A DNA stretch of 64,000 nucleotides from Salvator merianae. Its lineage: Eukaryota; Chordata; Lepidosauria; Squamata; Teiidae. Made by a program: the position numbers and the translations under genes. Positions 25,891 through 36,098 of this stretch are shown in pieces (the first letter of the stretch is position 1; each line of letters starts with the position of its first letter). Under the pieces are notes generated by a model. That model had not been told where the DNA came from and searched no databases. It worked only from the letters and a program-made list of their open reading frames with translations. Location of the stretch: positions 114,963,571-115,027,570 of the forward strand of contig QVOM02000034.1 of the NCBI GenBank assembly GCA_003586115.2, given 5' to 3'.

Positions 25891-27433
25891 AACTGGACTA
25901 AAATTAGGAGTTAAAAATGATGAAGTATTTAGGGGTAATTCTTACAACAAATAATAATAAATTATTTTATGAAAATTATAGACAGGTATGGAAGAAAGTT
26001 AATGAATTGTTGAAAAATAAAAAAAAAACTAAGGTGATGTCCATACTGTCTAGAATAAGAGTGGTGAAAATGTTTATTATCCCAAGGATTTTGTATTTAT
26101 TTCAAGTATTACCTGAAAAAGTAAGTATTAGGATATTGAAACAATGGGATAGTAAGATAAATAATTGGATATTTAATACAAAACGGCCAAGGCTGAGGAA
26201 AATGGTATTAAATATGGGAATTCAGGAGGGAGGATGGTCTATTCCCACTCTGGAGAAATATTATGTGGCTTTTCAGATAAAAAAATTAGTAGAGTTAGAA
26301 GTTAAAACGTAAGAAAAATGGGTAACAATAGAGAAAAAGATACATAATTTAGAGAATAGTAGTTTAATGTGGGGTAAAATGCCAGAAAGAAAATATAGAG
26401 GGTTATATGGACCATTGAAACAAGTTATGGAAATTTGGAGAACCTATCAACAGAAACTAGCACCACAAATATCAAAATATACAACTATTGAATATATAAA
26501 TAAGGATCAAGAGGTGATGGAAGAAAGACTATTATATCAATTAAAGGAAAATGGGTTTAAATATTTAAAGGATCTATATAATATTAGAGGGGAATGGAGG
26601 GAACAGAAAATAAAACAGGTTCTGGGGAGAAGATGGCTAACTTATAATTCCTTGAGAAACTGGTTGGTAACTAATAACATAAATTGATCTACAGACCATT
26701 GACGGAGATAGAGGAAATATTGGAAGAATGTTTGAAGGGGCCAAAAGGTATAGGGAGTAAAATATATGGCTTATTAACAAATCAAAAGAATGAAATAATG
26801 GAAAGCATGTTTCAAATATGGCAGACAGATATTAATATTACGAGGGGAAATGTTGGGCAAAAAATGAAGAAAATTAAAGATTTAAAGAATAATAGGGTAC
26901 AAGAGATGGTCCTGAAAATATTTTATAGATGGTATAGGACACCAGCACAATTAGCACATATGATACCCATGATGTCACCGCAATGCTGGCATGGGTGTGG
27001 TCATAGAGGCACATATTTCCACCTTTGGTGGGAATGTGATATTGTAAAATTGTTTTGGATAGTTATTCAGAATGAAATTAATGACATTTTAAATTTAAAT
27101 TTGAATTTATCACCTGAGCTAATTTTTTTTGAAGTGACATCAGGGAATATAAGCAAGGAAAAACAGTATTTATTTGCTCAAATGATATTGGCAGCGCAAT
27201 CGACAATTTTATTGGGATGGAGGGAAAGTTCTAAATGGACATTAAGTAATTGGTATAGGTACCTAATGGAACAATATAGATTCGATAAAATGCGGGAAAT
27301 GAAATTTAAAAGTCAAGGTTTGAAATTGCTTTTTAAAACAGAGGAAAAATGGAAAGACTTATTGTATGTTTCCACGAGACCCCAAGCGCCAGATGAAATA
27401 AGAGAAGAAATAATGACTCTTTGGTCCAGCTAA
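25890..27433 (+). pseudogene. L1 ORF2 remnant, post-RT and C-terminal part
   Basis: Three consecutive open stretches (25917-26312, 26367-26687, 26684-27433) encode KYLGVILTTNNNKLF, the conserved segment immediately after the L1 polymerase core, then the thumb-like region (RPRLRKMVLNMGIQEGGWS), and a 249-residue C-terminus. That C-terminus contains a cysteine/histidine motif C-x3-C-x7-H-x4-C (CWHGCGHRGTYFHLWWEC) at about 26984-27037. Only a few lesions separate the frames, so this L1 is younger than the antisense copies. The stop at 27431-27433 probably marks the original ORF2 end. Confidence 0.85.
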
Positions 27434-27668
27434 AAAGAACGTGGAAGAAGATGGAAGAAGTAATCTAATGTCGTCAACCAATGTGCCTAAGGGGTAGTTT
27501 GGTAGAGTGGGGGGTAGTTATTGTTTGTTGGTTTGTTTTTCAATGTATTTTTTTGGGGGGGGAGAACTAAATGTTGTATTTCTTTATGTTGTTATAAAAT
27601 AATAATAATTTAAAAAAAAAAAGCTGGTAGGAATTTGAAAAAAACAAAAACAAAACACAATCAAACAT

Positions 27669-29778
27669 GGAAACCTTAAACTTTCATAAGGAAAACTTCC
27701 CCAAAATGAGAAAACTGGTAAAAAGGAAATTGAAACAGAAAGTTAGAAGAATTCAATAACCCCAAAATGCATGGAAACTATTTAAAATCACAATAATGGA
27801 GGTTCAATTAGAATACATACCTAAAAGAAGGAAGGGGACTGCCAAGTCCAAGAGGACACCTGTGTGGCTTATAAATGCAGTACGGGAAGTCATTAAAAGC
27901 AAGGAAAGATAATTCAGAAATGGAAGTTTGTCCTACAGAGAGGAAAGAACACAAACTCTGGCAGAACAAATGCAAGGCAGCAATCAGGAATGCTTAGAAG
28001 AGTTTTGAGGAGCACATTGCTAAGAAGTGCAAGAGAAATAACAAAAATGTCTTTAAGTATATCAGAAGTAGGAATCCAACATGAGAAGCAGTTGGACCAT
28101 TAGTTCATAATGGACAGAAAGGGGTAATTACAGAGGACACGGGGATTGCAGAAAGGCTAAATGAATTATTTTTCTCTGTTTTCACTGAAAAATACAGGAT
28201 GCATATGCTGGCAGCTGACTCAGTCTTCAGTGGGGGAGCCAGAAGAATTAAACTTGATGGAGGCAACCAGGGAGGAGGCCCTTGCATGTCTCAATAAACT
28301 AAATGCTAACAAATTGCCAGGACCAGATGACATTCATCCGAATTCTTAAAGAACTCAAATGTGAAATTGCTGAGCTTCTAGCAAAAATATTATATAGGGA
28401 ATATTTAGGAAAATATTATTATTTTAAATATGATTAAATATTTCCCTAAAATTAGGCTCTGTGCCTGAAGACTTGAGGGTAGCAAATGTGACACCAGTCT
28501 TCAAAAATGGATCCAGGGGTGATCCAGGAAATTACAGACTAGTCAGCTTAACATCAGTTCCAGGTAAAGTGATGGAAACCATAATTAAGGATAAAATTAC
28601 TAAACACATAGAAAAGCAAGCAATGCTAAAAGAAAATCAGCATGGCTTCTGCAAAGGTAAATCATGCCTTACAAACTTGTTAGAATTCTTTGAAAGTGTT
28701 AATAAACATGTGGATACAGGTGCCTCAGTTGACATCATTTATCTGGCTTTTGAGAAGGCTTTTGACAAAGCCCCTCATCAATGTCAGGTCCTGGGTTGGT
28801 AACTTGCTAAAGGACAGGAAATAGAGAGCAGGAATAAATCGTCAGTTTTCACAGTGGAAAGAGGTGAGAAGTGGGGTCCCACAAAGTTCAGTATTAAGAC
28901 CTCTGCTTTTTCATTTATTCATAAATGATCTAGACATAGGGATAAGTAGTGAGTTAGCAAAGTTTGCTGATGACAGTAAATTGTTCAGGGTAGTAAAAAC
29001 TGAAAATGATTGTTAAGAGTTCCAGAGGGATCTCTTGACATTGGGTGAGTGGACAACAAAATGGCAAATGCAGTTCAATCTTAGCAAGCGCAAAGTGATG
29101 CACATTAGGCCAAAGAACCCCAATTACACCTATAAACTGATGGCAGACAAACTTTCTGTGACAGACTAGGAAAAGGATCTTGAAGTTCTGGTAGACAGCT
29201 CAACATAGGTGTCAACCCAATGTGCAGCAGCAGTGAAAAAGGCAAATTCAATGTTGGGGTCATTAGGAAGGGAATTGAAAACAGGTCAGTAAGTATCATT
29301 GTGCCTCTTTATAAATCTATGGTGAGACCACACTTGGATTATTGTGCACAATTCTGGTCACCTCATCTCAGATAGGATATTGTGAAACAGGAGAAGGTGC
29401 AAAAAAGGGCATCTAGAATGATCAAGGGGCTGGAACATCTTCCTTACAAAATCAGGCTGCAAAGTCTTGGCCTCTTCAACCTTGAAAAGTGGCGTTTAAG
29501 AGGAGACCTGATTGAAGTATATAAAATCCTGCATGGTACAGATAAGGTGGATAGAGATAAAATGTTTTTCTCTATCATACAACACTAGGACCAGGGGACG
29601 CTTTATGAAGCTGATGGGTAGGAGAGTTAGGACCGACAAGGGGAAGTATTTTTTCATGCAGAAAGTCATCGGTCTATGGAATTTATTACCAGAAGAAGTG
29701 GTGACAGCAGTCAACCTAGATAGCTTTAAAAATGGATTGGACAGATTCATGGAGGTCAGGTGTATCAATGACTACTAG
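27669..29778 (+). pseudogene. CR1 ORF2 remnant, reverse transcriptase and C-terminal part
   Basis: This resumes the CR1 frame directly after the L1. Recognisable pieces are the pre-RT NKLPGPDDIHP (about 28300), fingers motif GDPGNYRLVSLTS (about 28520), palm motif YLAFEKAFDKAPH (about 28740), LLFHLFINDLD (about 28905), the FADDSKLF box (about 28967) and the C-terminal RASRMIKGLEHLPYKIRLQ (from 29410). Several stops and frameshifts show that it is dead. Confidence 0.8.
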
Positions 29779-29962
29779 AATGGATGCCTATGTACTGCTT
29801 CCAGGTTGGAAAGACAGGCAGGATGTCTGTAAAATCCATTTGCAGGGAGTCAAGAGCAGCTGAAGGTTTTGCCTTTTTATTTTGTTTGAGAATGTCCAGA
29901 AGCAATTGGTGGGACACTGTTAAACAGGATGCTGGACTAGATGGGCTGTGGCCTGATCCAGT

Positions 29963-30169
29963 AAATTCCATAGACCAAAACTTTCCAATGTCGGTCCTAA
30001 CTCTCCTGTTCATCAGCTTCATAGAGTGACCCCTATTTCCCCTATTGTGCAATAGAGAAAAGAGTTTTTCTCTATCCATCTTTTCCCCACCATGCATGAT
30101 TTTATATACTTCAGTCAGCTCACCTCTTAAATGCTGAACTGGAGCAGGCTGGGCCGCAGCAGAACAGAG
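29963..30169 (-). mobile_element. CR1 LINE fragment in inverted orientation
   Basis: On the minus strand this encodes LRGELTEVYKIMHGGEKMD and KLMNRRVRTDIGKFWSMEF, the CR1 C-terminal region. It is a diverged counterpart of 29480-29690 on the plus strand. It directly abuts the 3' end of the sense CR1 and is cut on its other side by the hAT-like element at 30170. Residue differences show that it is not a local copy of the neighbouring CR1. Confidence 0.75.
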
Positions 30170-30827
30170 TAGGGGTGTGCACGAAGGCACTTTTCCCCTT
30201 TCGCTTTGCATTCCTGCGAAGCTACGGGGCTTCGTTTTCGCATGAAAAAATATGTGCGAAAATGAAGCCCTTCGTCTTCACGGCAAAGATTTTCGTCCCG
30301 ACCGGAAGCAGAGAAATCAAGGCGAAGGAAAGATCCTTCGCCTTGATTTCTCTGTTTCTGATGGCGCTCGCCTCTCTCTCATTCCCCCCCCCCCCAGTCT
30401 GTCAGTGTGCGCGTGGGACTGACAGACTAGGGGGAATGAGAGACAGCGAGAGGGAGAGGAGGGAAATCAATGAAAGGAAGGGAATCCCTTTCTTTCGCTG
30501 ATCTCCCCCATCTCCCGCTGGCTGAGTCAGGCAGCGAGAGGAGAGGAGGGAAATCAACGCAAAGGAAGGGAATCCCTTCCTTTTGTTGATTTCCCTCCTC
30601 TCCCGCTCGCTGTCTCTCATTTCCCCTAGACTGTCAGCACGCGCGCTGACAGCCTGGGGGGATGAGACAGCGGCAAATTGTGAAGGTCCCGAAATGCATC
30701 GAAAATTGAGGGACCTTCACAATTCAAATTTTGTGATCTTTGTTGCCCTTCGCATTCGATGTGAAGGAAACAAAATCACGAAATTCAACGAAAATCCGAG
30801 TGGCACGAAACTTCGTGCACACCCCTA
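30170..30827. mobile_element. hAT-like non-autonomous element, copy 2
   Basis: The termini TAGGGGTGTGCACGAAG are perfect over 17 bp in inverted orientation. The 8-bp target duplication is gaacagag at 30162-30169 versus gaacagac at 30828-30835, seven of eight matching. The outer sequences are nearly the same as in copy 1 at 24981-25650. The middle differs: an extra palindromic block built on gagaggaggg and ccctcctc is present at about 30535-30605. The element has no transposase and its short open frames have no family match. Confidence 0.88.
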
Positions 30828-30835
30828 GAACAGAC

Positions 30836-33454
30836 GGCTCCTGGCATGTGCTCCTGTCTGCTACTTTGCACTGGGTCCAGATCAAGCAATCCAGGCAAAG
30901 ACCGGCCTCTGCATCGTGCACCAAGCTGTGCAGTGTGGAAACCACAATAGACTCCTCTTTTTGCAGGACTCCTGGTGCAGTCTACTCCCATTTTTCTTGG
31001 GAAAAATGTATTGTGGTTGGGCAGCTTTCTTTTTCTTTCTCTGTCATTGCCTATCATTTTGATTTCTGCTGTAACCCATGCAGATGGAGAGAAAACTCGG
31101 TATAATTTTTTTGGTAGACAGGTAACTGTTTTTCCTAATTTTACCTTTACTGTGAGTCCATCCTGTATCAGCTCTCACCAGGGCATTGGCAGGAAGCTTC
31201 TATCATTGAAGCCTGTGTGTGCACAGCTCCATGATTAATGACTTTATGGCAGCTTCCATGTTACATATTTTGGTGCATGATACGGAGGCCAATCTTGGCC
31301 TGAATCACTCAATTGAGGCCTTGCCTGGAGTGAGTCATGGTGACGTATGCCAGGGGCTGCCCACTCTGATGCAGCCTTTCCTTGCCCTTCTTTAGAGGTT
31401 GGGGAACAAAAATTTCCTAGCCTCTAAAGTTGCAGGCTGGTTTTTAATGCACCCCACAAACGTCTACTTTACATGGCTGTTTCTATTTATTTATTTAAAA
31501 TATTTATATACCACTTCCCATTAAAATATAATCTCAAAGCAGTTTACATAACACAAGAGAATAAGAACAGCTAAAATCATAATAGTTGTATAAAAACGTG
31601 ATCAAGATCAAGAGGGAAGCAAACATTCACTATGGAAAGCACTAAGAAAAATATAAGTCCAGAGCCATTAAACTGGCGTTGGGCTGCACAGGAAACCACT
31701 TGAAAGCACTACCCAGCCCTTCTATCAAGTGGATGCCATATTTCCAAGCAGCAGCTAGCATGGTCCAAATGGACACATGTGGAAACTGCCTCCATGTCCT
31801 CTTTTTCTGGTGGTATTCCCTCTCCCTATCTCTCAGTTTTTATAACATATAAGTGATACTTCTAATTTTTCACTGGAGATTTGAAAAGAGTTTCTTTTCT
31901 TTTTATTCAGGCCACCTGTGTAGCTGCATTGAGGACAGGTGAACTTATGAAAACATATCTGGGCTGGTGACTTTAATACATTTATTTAAGTTGTTTTGAC
32001 TCTTGAGATCTTCCATTTTGGGGAAGTGGTTCCTTTCTATTGGCTTCCTCAGGTATAGCTTTTCTCCATCAGTTGCTTATGTACCACACTGATCTTATGC
32101 ATAGCATAAGGTGGGAAATCTGTGTCACTCCACGGTAGGGATATATTGCCTTTCTCAATGTTGACTGACCCACACCCAGTGGGTTATCAATCCTATGCAA
32201 ATTGTTCTCACCCGTATATTATAACAAAGGGGTGCCTGGTGCATGGCTTCTGGTTTCTAGAAGTATTTTTGGTATTTAGCTGCAACAGTGCATGCCACAA
32301 TTGAGCAGAGATCTAGGTGACTTAGAAGGTATTATTTGGTCCAATGTTATGCTCCTAGACTGGTATATTCAAGCTATTCCAACATCCAAATGATATAGCA
32401 TTTTGGAGTGGAGGAAAAGGTGCCAGCTCTCAAGTTAAAGGTCAAGAGGAGAATAATTCACTTCCACCATGCCACAGAGGAAAAGCTGCAGTAAGCGGTG
32501 CTTGTTTATTGGCAAGATTAGATATTGACACGTAGTTCATATCTCCAGCCCACACCTCAGCAGTCAAGAACTTGTGACATCACCCCACAGACCTAGTCAA
32601 GTGCGGGATTATCTTGTCCTGATAAATTGGAGCCAACATCTACTGGAGAGGAAGAGAAAGAGAGAAATAAGTCTTACGTGAAGTACTTTTCTAGCCTGTA
32701 GTTAATAGGGGAGCAGATGTCTGGATCAAGCCCCAGAGCTTGTAGTGCTCAGTAACACAAAATGATTTGTGGTGAATGGTATAAATGCCTTTAAAAGAAG
32801 ACATCAGTGAACAGGCACACGTTAAGCATGATATATATGAGGCCAGGGGCAAAGAGAAACGGAAAGGCTGTATGGGTATTGTTTTAGAGAGAAATGCACG
32901 GAGTCTGTATAGCTAATCTTGACACATTTGCCCTAGAACTGTGCTCTTGAGCATTGTGTTTGCATTTTTTTTTAAAAAAAAGAAACAAAACCCTAGAACA
33001 AAGAAACATTCTCAGCTTCACTGCTGAACATCTTTTTTAAAAAGAATCAAGAAGAGCTATTGAGCTGTTAAGGCATTCACTCAGTGTTCTGGTTGGCTTG
33101 TGTGTTGATTACTGGCAACTTATTCAGAGTAAATAAACTGTTTTCTTTCTCTTAAACTCCACTGAGAAAAGTATTTACATTTGCTAAGCACAAAACTATG
33201 TGGGAAGATTTTACTTAAGCAAAAGGCAAAGCGGGAAAATTCTTGTGCCACTAAACAAATCAAGTATTTTCTGATGTCTGCTCTTGAACAACAGAGAGTT
33301 TCTTGTAAACTGGAAGAAGGGAAACTCTAAATGGAATAATTACAGCTATTGCTAGAAGGCTGAAGGGTGTAGCAAACAATAGAGTTTGAACTAGTAAAGC
33401 CCAGTATATTGTTAGATATATGTTATTTGACTGGGGTCACTGCTATAGCCCATC
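30836..33454. other. Unassigned intronic DNA with one interspersed-repeat tail
   Basis: Apart from the repeat at 31480-31620 listed separately, nothing is recognised. No exon, RNA gene or intact element was seen, although diverged repeats are likely. Confidence 0.4.
31480..31620 (-). repeat. Interspersed-repeat tail (SINE or LINE 3' end type)
   Basis: A ttatttattta run is followed by atatttatataccacttccc and tcaaagcagtttacat. This is the antisense form of the tail motif common in reptile genomes and matches the repeat at 4210-4480. The downstream extent is uncertain. Confidence 0.5.
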
Positions 33455-33925
33455 CCAAAGGCATTTCTGCACTTACCTTAAATCTGAATCAGAGCACACC
33501 ATAGTCCTCTTCAAGACCTCTTTTGACGGCATACTGGTGCAGTCTAGAGAGGACCCACCCCTTGCTAGTATTCTCTGTCTGCTCCAGACAGAACATAATC
33601 CAGATTGGGAGGGCCTAGTTCTGGATCACTGGTAGATACTGGCATATTAGCGGGTGAAAATCTGCATCATGGTGGTGCACAGAAGCCCCATAGCTCTGTG
33701 TTCCAGTTTACCAGGGGACCAGTTTTCATTGTTGGCTGTCAGAACTTGCAGAGACTTGCTCCAAGGCTAGTCCAGAATAGCCATCGCTGTGCAGACGCTG
33801 TTATTCTGGTTTCAAGACAATCCATCCCAGTCTTGGGACAGATTTCTTCTACTGGACCAGCAGATCTAGATCTGAAGAACCTAATCAACAGAAATCAGTG
33901 TTGTCTCCAGACTGCTAAAATACAC
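33455..33925 (+). mobile_element. Diverged DNA-transposon remnant (ctttctgcat family)
   Basis: It begins near aaaggcatttctgcactta. It shares with 56087-56552 the ordered motifs ggtgcagtctaga/ttgtgcagactaga, aggaccc, ctagtattctctgtctg, cataatccagatt and ctggatcactggtag. The right end is not seen because the 1.05-kb transposon starts at 33929. The 197-residue open frame spanning this junction mixes two unrelated elements and is not a gene. Confidence 0.55.
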
Positions 33926-33928
33926 CTA

Positions 33929-35021
33929 GACCACGGTCGGACAGGGCATTTAATCAGTTTACAGGCCGTCTTCAGTTCCCGCTGTCCCAACACGATCTTG
34001 CCGTTCCGTAATTTTTATGGATTAAACTGGCGAAATCCGGATTACTTTGTCTTCGGATTTAATGAATTCTCAAGCCGTTCCAGATTGCTAGCACGCTTTA
34101 CTTTGTGCTGTGGGCACGGGAAAGAGATTATTTGGGAGGGACCATACTGTTTTGGGGGCGTGCAGAGGGAGGGATCCCCATTTTGTGCCATCCAATGACA
34201 GACTTTGTGGGTGGGCAGGAAGCGCAGTAGTTTCCTCTGCCTCCATTATCCCCCCTTCCCTCGCTGCCAGGGGAAAAGAAATCGTCGTCCTTCTTCGCTA
34301 AGCTGCAGTCCTGCCAGGAAGAAATTAAAGGCTTTCTCCACTTCCATCTGCTCTTTAAAGCAAAAAATAAACTGCGCCTGTTTGGAGTTTTGCCATCGTC
34401 AGCACACAGTTACACAGCTACACAGCGGGAGGAAGATGAGTCAAAATAGCAGCACTGTCAAAATAGTAGAGCCCCCCCCCCACGTTCCCTCCCCACTTTT
34501 TCCCTTTGTTATGAACCTCTCCCTGCTTTTACGCTACTTTTAAATTGCACAGTTGCGTTAAAGTGCATCAGCAGGGGAGCTCTCATACGCATTTCAAAAG
34601 AACTTTAAAAAGCTTAAAGTTCATAGTTTTAAAGTGAACATAGTTTTAAAGTTCTGCTTGTGTAGACAGAGGCTGCAGGGAGGAGAAGGAGCAAATGGCG
34701 AATGCCTAGTAACGCTGCCAAGTGAATTCATGTTCTGAAGCAGCAGCGGGGACATACGGAGAGCGGAGCTGGAGTTTCCCGCCCCTGTGACATCAAGGTT
34801 TGAACGTTGGGACTGCAGCCAATCGCTGACTGCATAGGGAGGAGAATTTGACGAGGGGTGGAGGCAGAAAGGGTACTGCCAAGCACGGGAAATATCAGTG
34901 TGGGAACGAGCAAGTACAAATTGTCTCCGTGTTAAACTGTAACTGTGGGAACAACCAGAAGACGAATTCACTGCGTGTACTCTTCCAATACGGATTACAT
35001 TGACAATGTCCGACCGCGGCC
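33929..35021 (-). mobile_element. 1.05-kb non-autonomous DNA transposon, copy 2 (3-bp TSD)
   Basis: This is a reverse-orientation copy of the element at 4892-5937, clearly similar along its length. The ends are GACCACGGTCGGACA and, reverse complemented from the right, GGCCGCGGTCGGACA. The target duplication is CTA at 33926-33928 and 35022-35024. It is slightly longer than copy 1 (1093 versus 1046 bp), including an extra segment near 34405-34470. Open frames here and in copy 1 correspond to each other but are disrupted, short and lack a start-to-stop conserved frame, so no protein is claimed. Confidence 0.85.
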
Positions 35022-35062
35022 CTAGATTGTTCACTTGATTTTAGTGAACTTCCTGAATCCCA

Positions 35063-35421
35063 GGATTTGTTCACACCTAACAGTCTGGCTGGTAAGGATC
35101 AGGCACGAAAGCAGCCATCCTCAGTCTAAGGGCTGTTAAAGGCCTGAACTGCACTGCCAGCACTAGAAGTGTGGATGGCATAACCAGGGCAGCCTGGATT
35201 GCCATGGCAACAGCAGCACACAACTCCACAGCCATAGCTACACTACCGTGCCCACTTGGATCCTCACACCCAGTAGAGGGTGTGAACACTGCTGACAGGG
35301 AGCTTACTAGCTCCTCCCAGTCAAAAGCCTTTAACATCAGCAGTGGTGGTAGTGGCAGTGTGTGGACAGGTCTGTCTAGTGAGCATCCAATTGCTCTTTA
35401 AAAGGTAGGTGCAAAAGGCCC
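35063..35421. mobile_element. Short DNA transposon of the 3-bp-TSD family, copy E
   Basis: The left end is degraded (ggatttgttcacaccta) and the right end is GTGCAAAAGGCCC. The candidate target duplication is imperfect (cca versus tca). The interior includes the family motifs catggcaac and agcctttaacatc. It lies 41 bp from the 1.05-kb transposon and is older-looking than copies C and F. Confidence 0.55.
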
Positions 35422-35636
35422 TCAGTGCCTTACAGATCTGAAGAAGAGGGGCAAGACCCTTAACAGATACCTTTATTTCTCTTTTCTGAACTGTGTTTTA
35501 GTCCATTGCATTCTGGGCTATTCAGGCACATTACTTAGAACTACTTCTCCTACTATCGAGCAAGATGAACTTTTTGCCAAGGGCTCCGAAAGCAGCAGGT
35601 GATTTATAGAACATTTGGCTGGCTGCTGGATTTAGT

Positions 35637-36095
35637 GGGTGTTTTCACACCTGCCATGTTAGAACAGGATAACTCTTCTGTTCTAACATGGAATGGACCA
35701 CACAGCATGGACACCATCTGCACTACCGGACCCTAGACAGGAATACTAGCAGGATACCAGCATTCACACTGCACAACACTGGTATCCTGCTCCTGATCTG
35801 AGCATGACAGTGGCTGGGAAGTGTCCGGACACTGCCACGGTGCCTGGCAGCACCACAGATCATGCAGGCAGAGGTGCAGGTCCAGCCACGGTACGCAGCC
35901 GTGCATTCATACTCAGAAGCAGGTATAAATGCACTTGACCAGGAGCAGTCTAGCTGCTCCCAGTCAAGTTGTGGAGCATAATGTAGTGCTCCATAGCTAG
36001 TCACAATCAGGAGCAGCTGGAGTCTGCTCTCGATTGTGCAGGCCTTGGCTAGTGAGCATCCCTGACTCTCACCAACTTAAAGTGCAAACAGGCCC
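35637..36095 (-). mobile_element. Short DNA transposon with 3-bp TSD, copy F
   Basis: The ends are GGGTGTTTTCACACC and GTGCAAACAGGCCC. The target duplication is AGT at 35634-35636 and 36096-36098. A hairpin with two perfect 14-bp arms occupies 35654-35667 and 35678-35691. A second hairpin (aggataccag / ctggtatcct) lies at about 35752-35790. A third involves ggagca...tgctcc near 35974-35992. The layout matches copy A in mirror orientation. It has no coding capacity. Confidence 0.8.
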
Positions 36096-36098
36096 AGT

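Larger units (their letters stand above)
24778..27653 (+). mobile_element. L1 LINE with 5' inversion, inserted in CR1
   Basis: The element is flanked by a 15-bp target duplication, aacacaatc[g/a]aacat, at 24763-24777 and 27654-27668 (one mismatch). Its left part (to about 25890) encodes L1 reverse transcriptase on the minus strand. Its right part (from about 25885) encodes the next ORF2 section on the plus strand and ends in an A-rich tail at 27610-27653. The two parts are adjacent in the L1 protein, so this is the head-to-head arrangement of twin priming. A hAT-like element sits inside the inverted part at 24981-25650. The 5' half of L1 is absent. Confidence 0.88.
24085..29962 (+). mobile_element. 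CR1 LINE, split by a nested L1
   Basis: The left part (24085-24777) encodes endonuclease motifs ITETWWTDENQWDTVI, LGYKLYRKDRKGQIGGG and IGNSDHNVISFSL. The right part (27669-29778) continues with METLNFHKENFPKMRK, then NKLPGPDDIHP, GDPGNYRLVSLTSVPGKVME, QHGFCKGKSCLTNLLEFF, a FADDSK polymerase box near 28967 and the C-terminal RTRGRFMKLMGRRVRTDKGK. The 3'UTR ends near gatgggctgtggcctgatccag, a typical CR1 3' region. Frames are broken. The halves rejoin exactly at the L1 target duplication. A full CR1 ORF2 encodes an APE-type endonuclease and a reverse transcriptase used in target-primed retrotransposition. Confidence 0.85.

Noticed and set aside
26684..27433. A 249-residue open frame, the longest in the window, as a candidate host gene
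   Set aside because: It is the C-terminus of L1 ORF2, in frame order with the preceding L1 pieces and inside a target duplication.
33605..34198. A 197-residue open frame on the plus strand
   Set aside because: It runs across the boundary at 33929 between two unrelated transposons and is not kept in the other copies.
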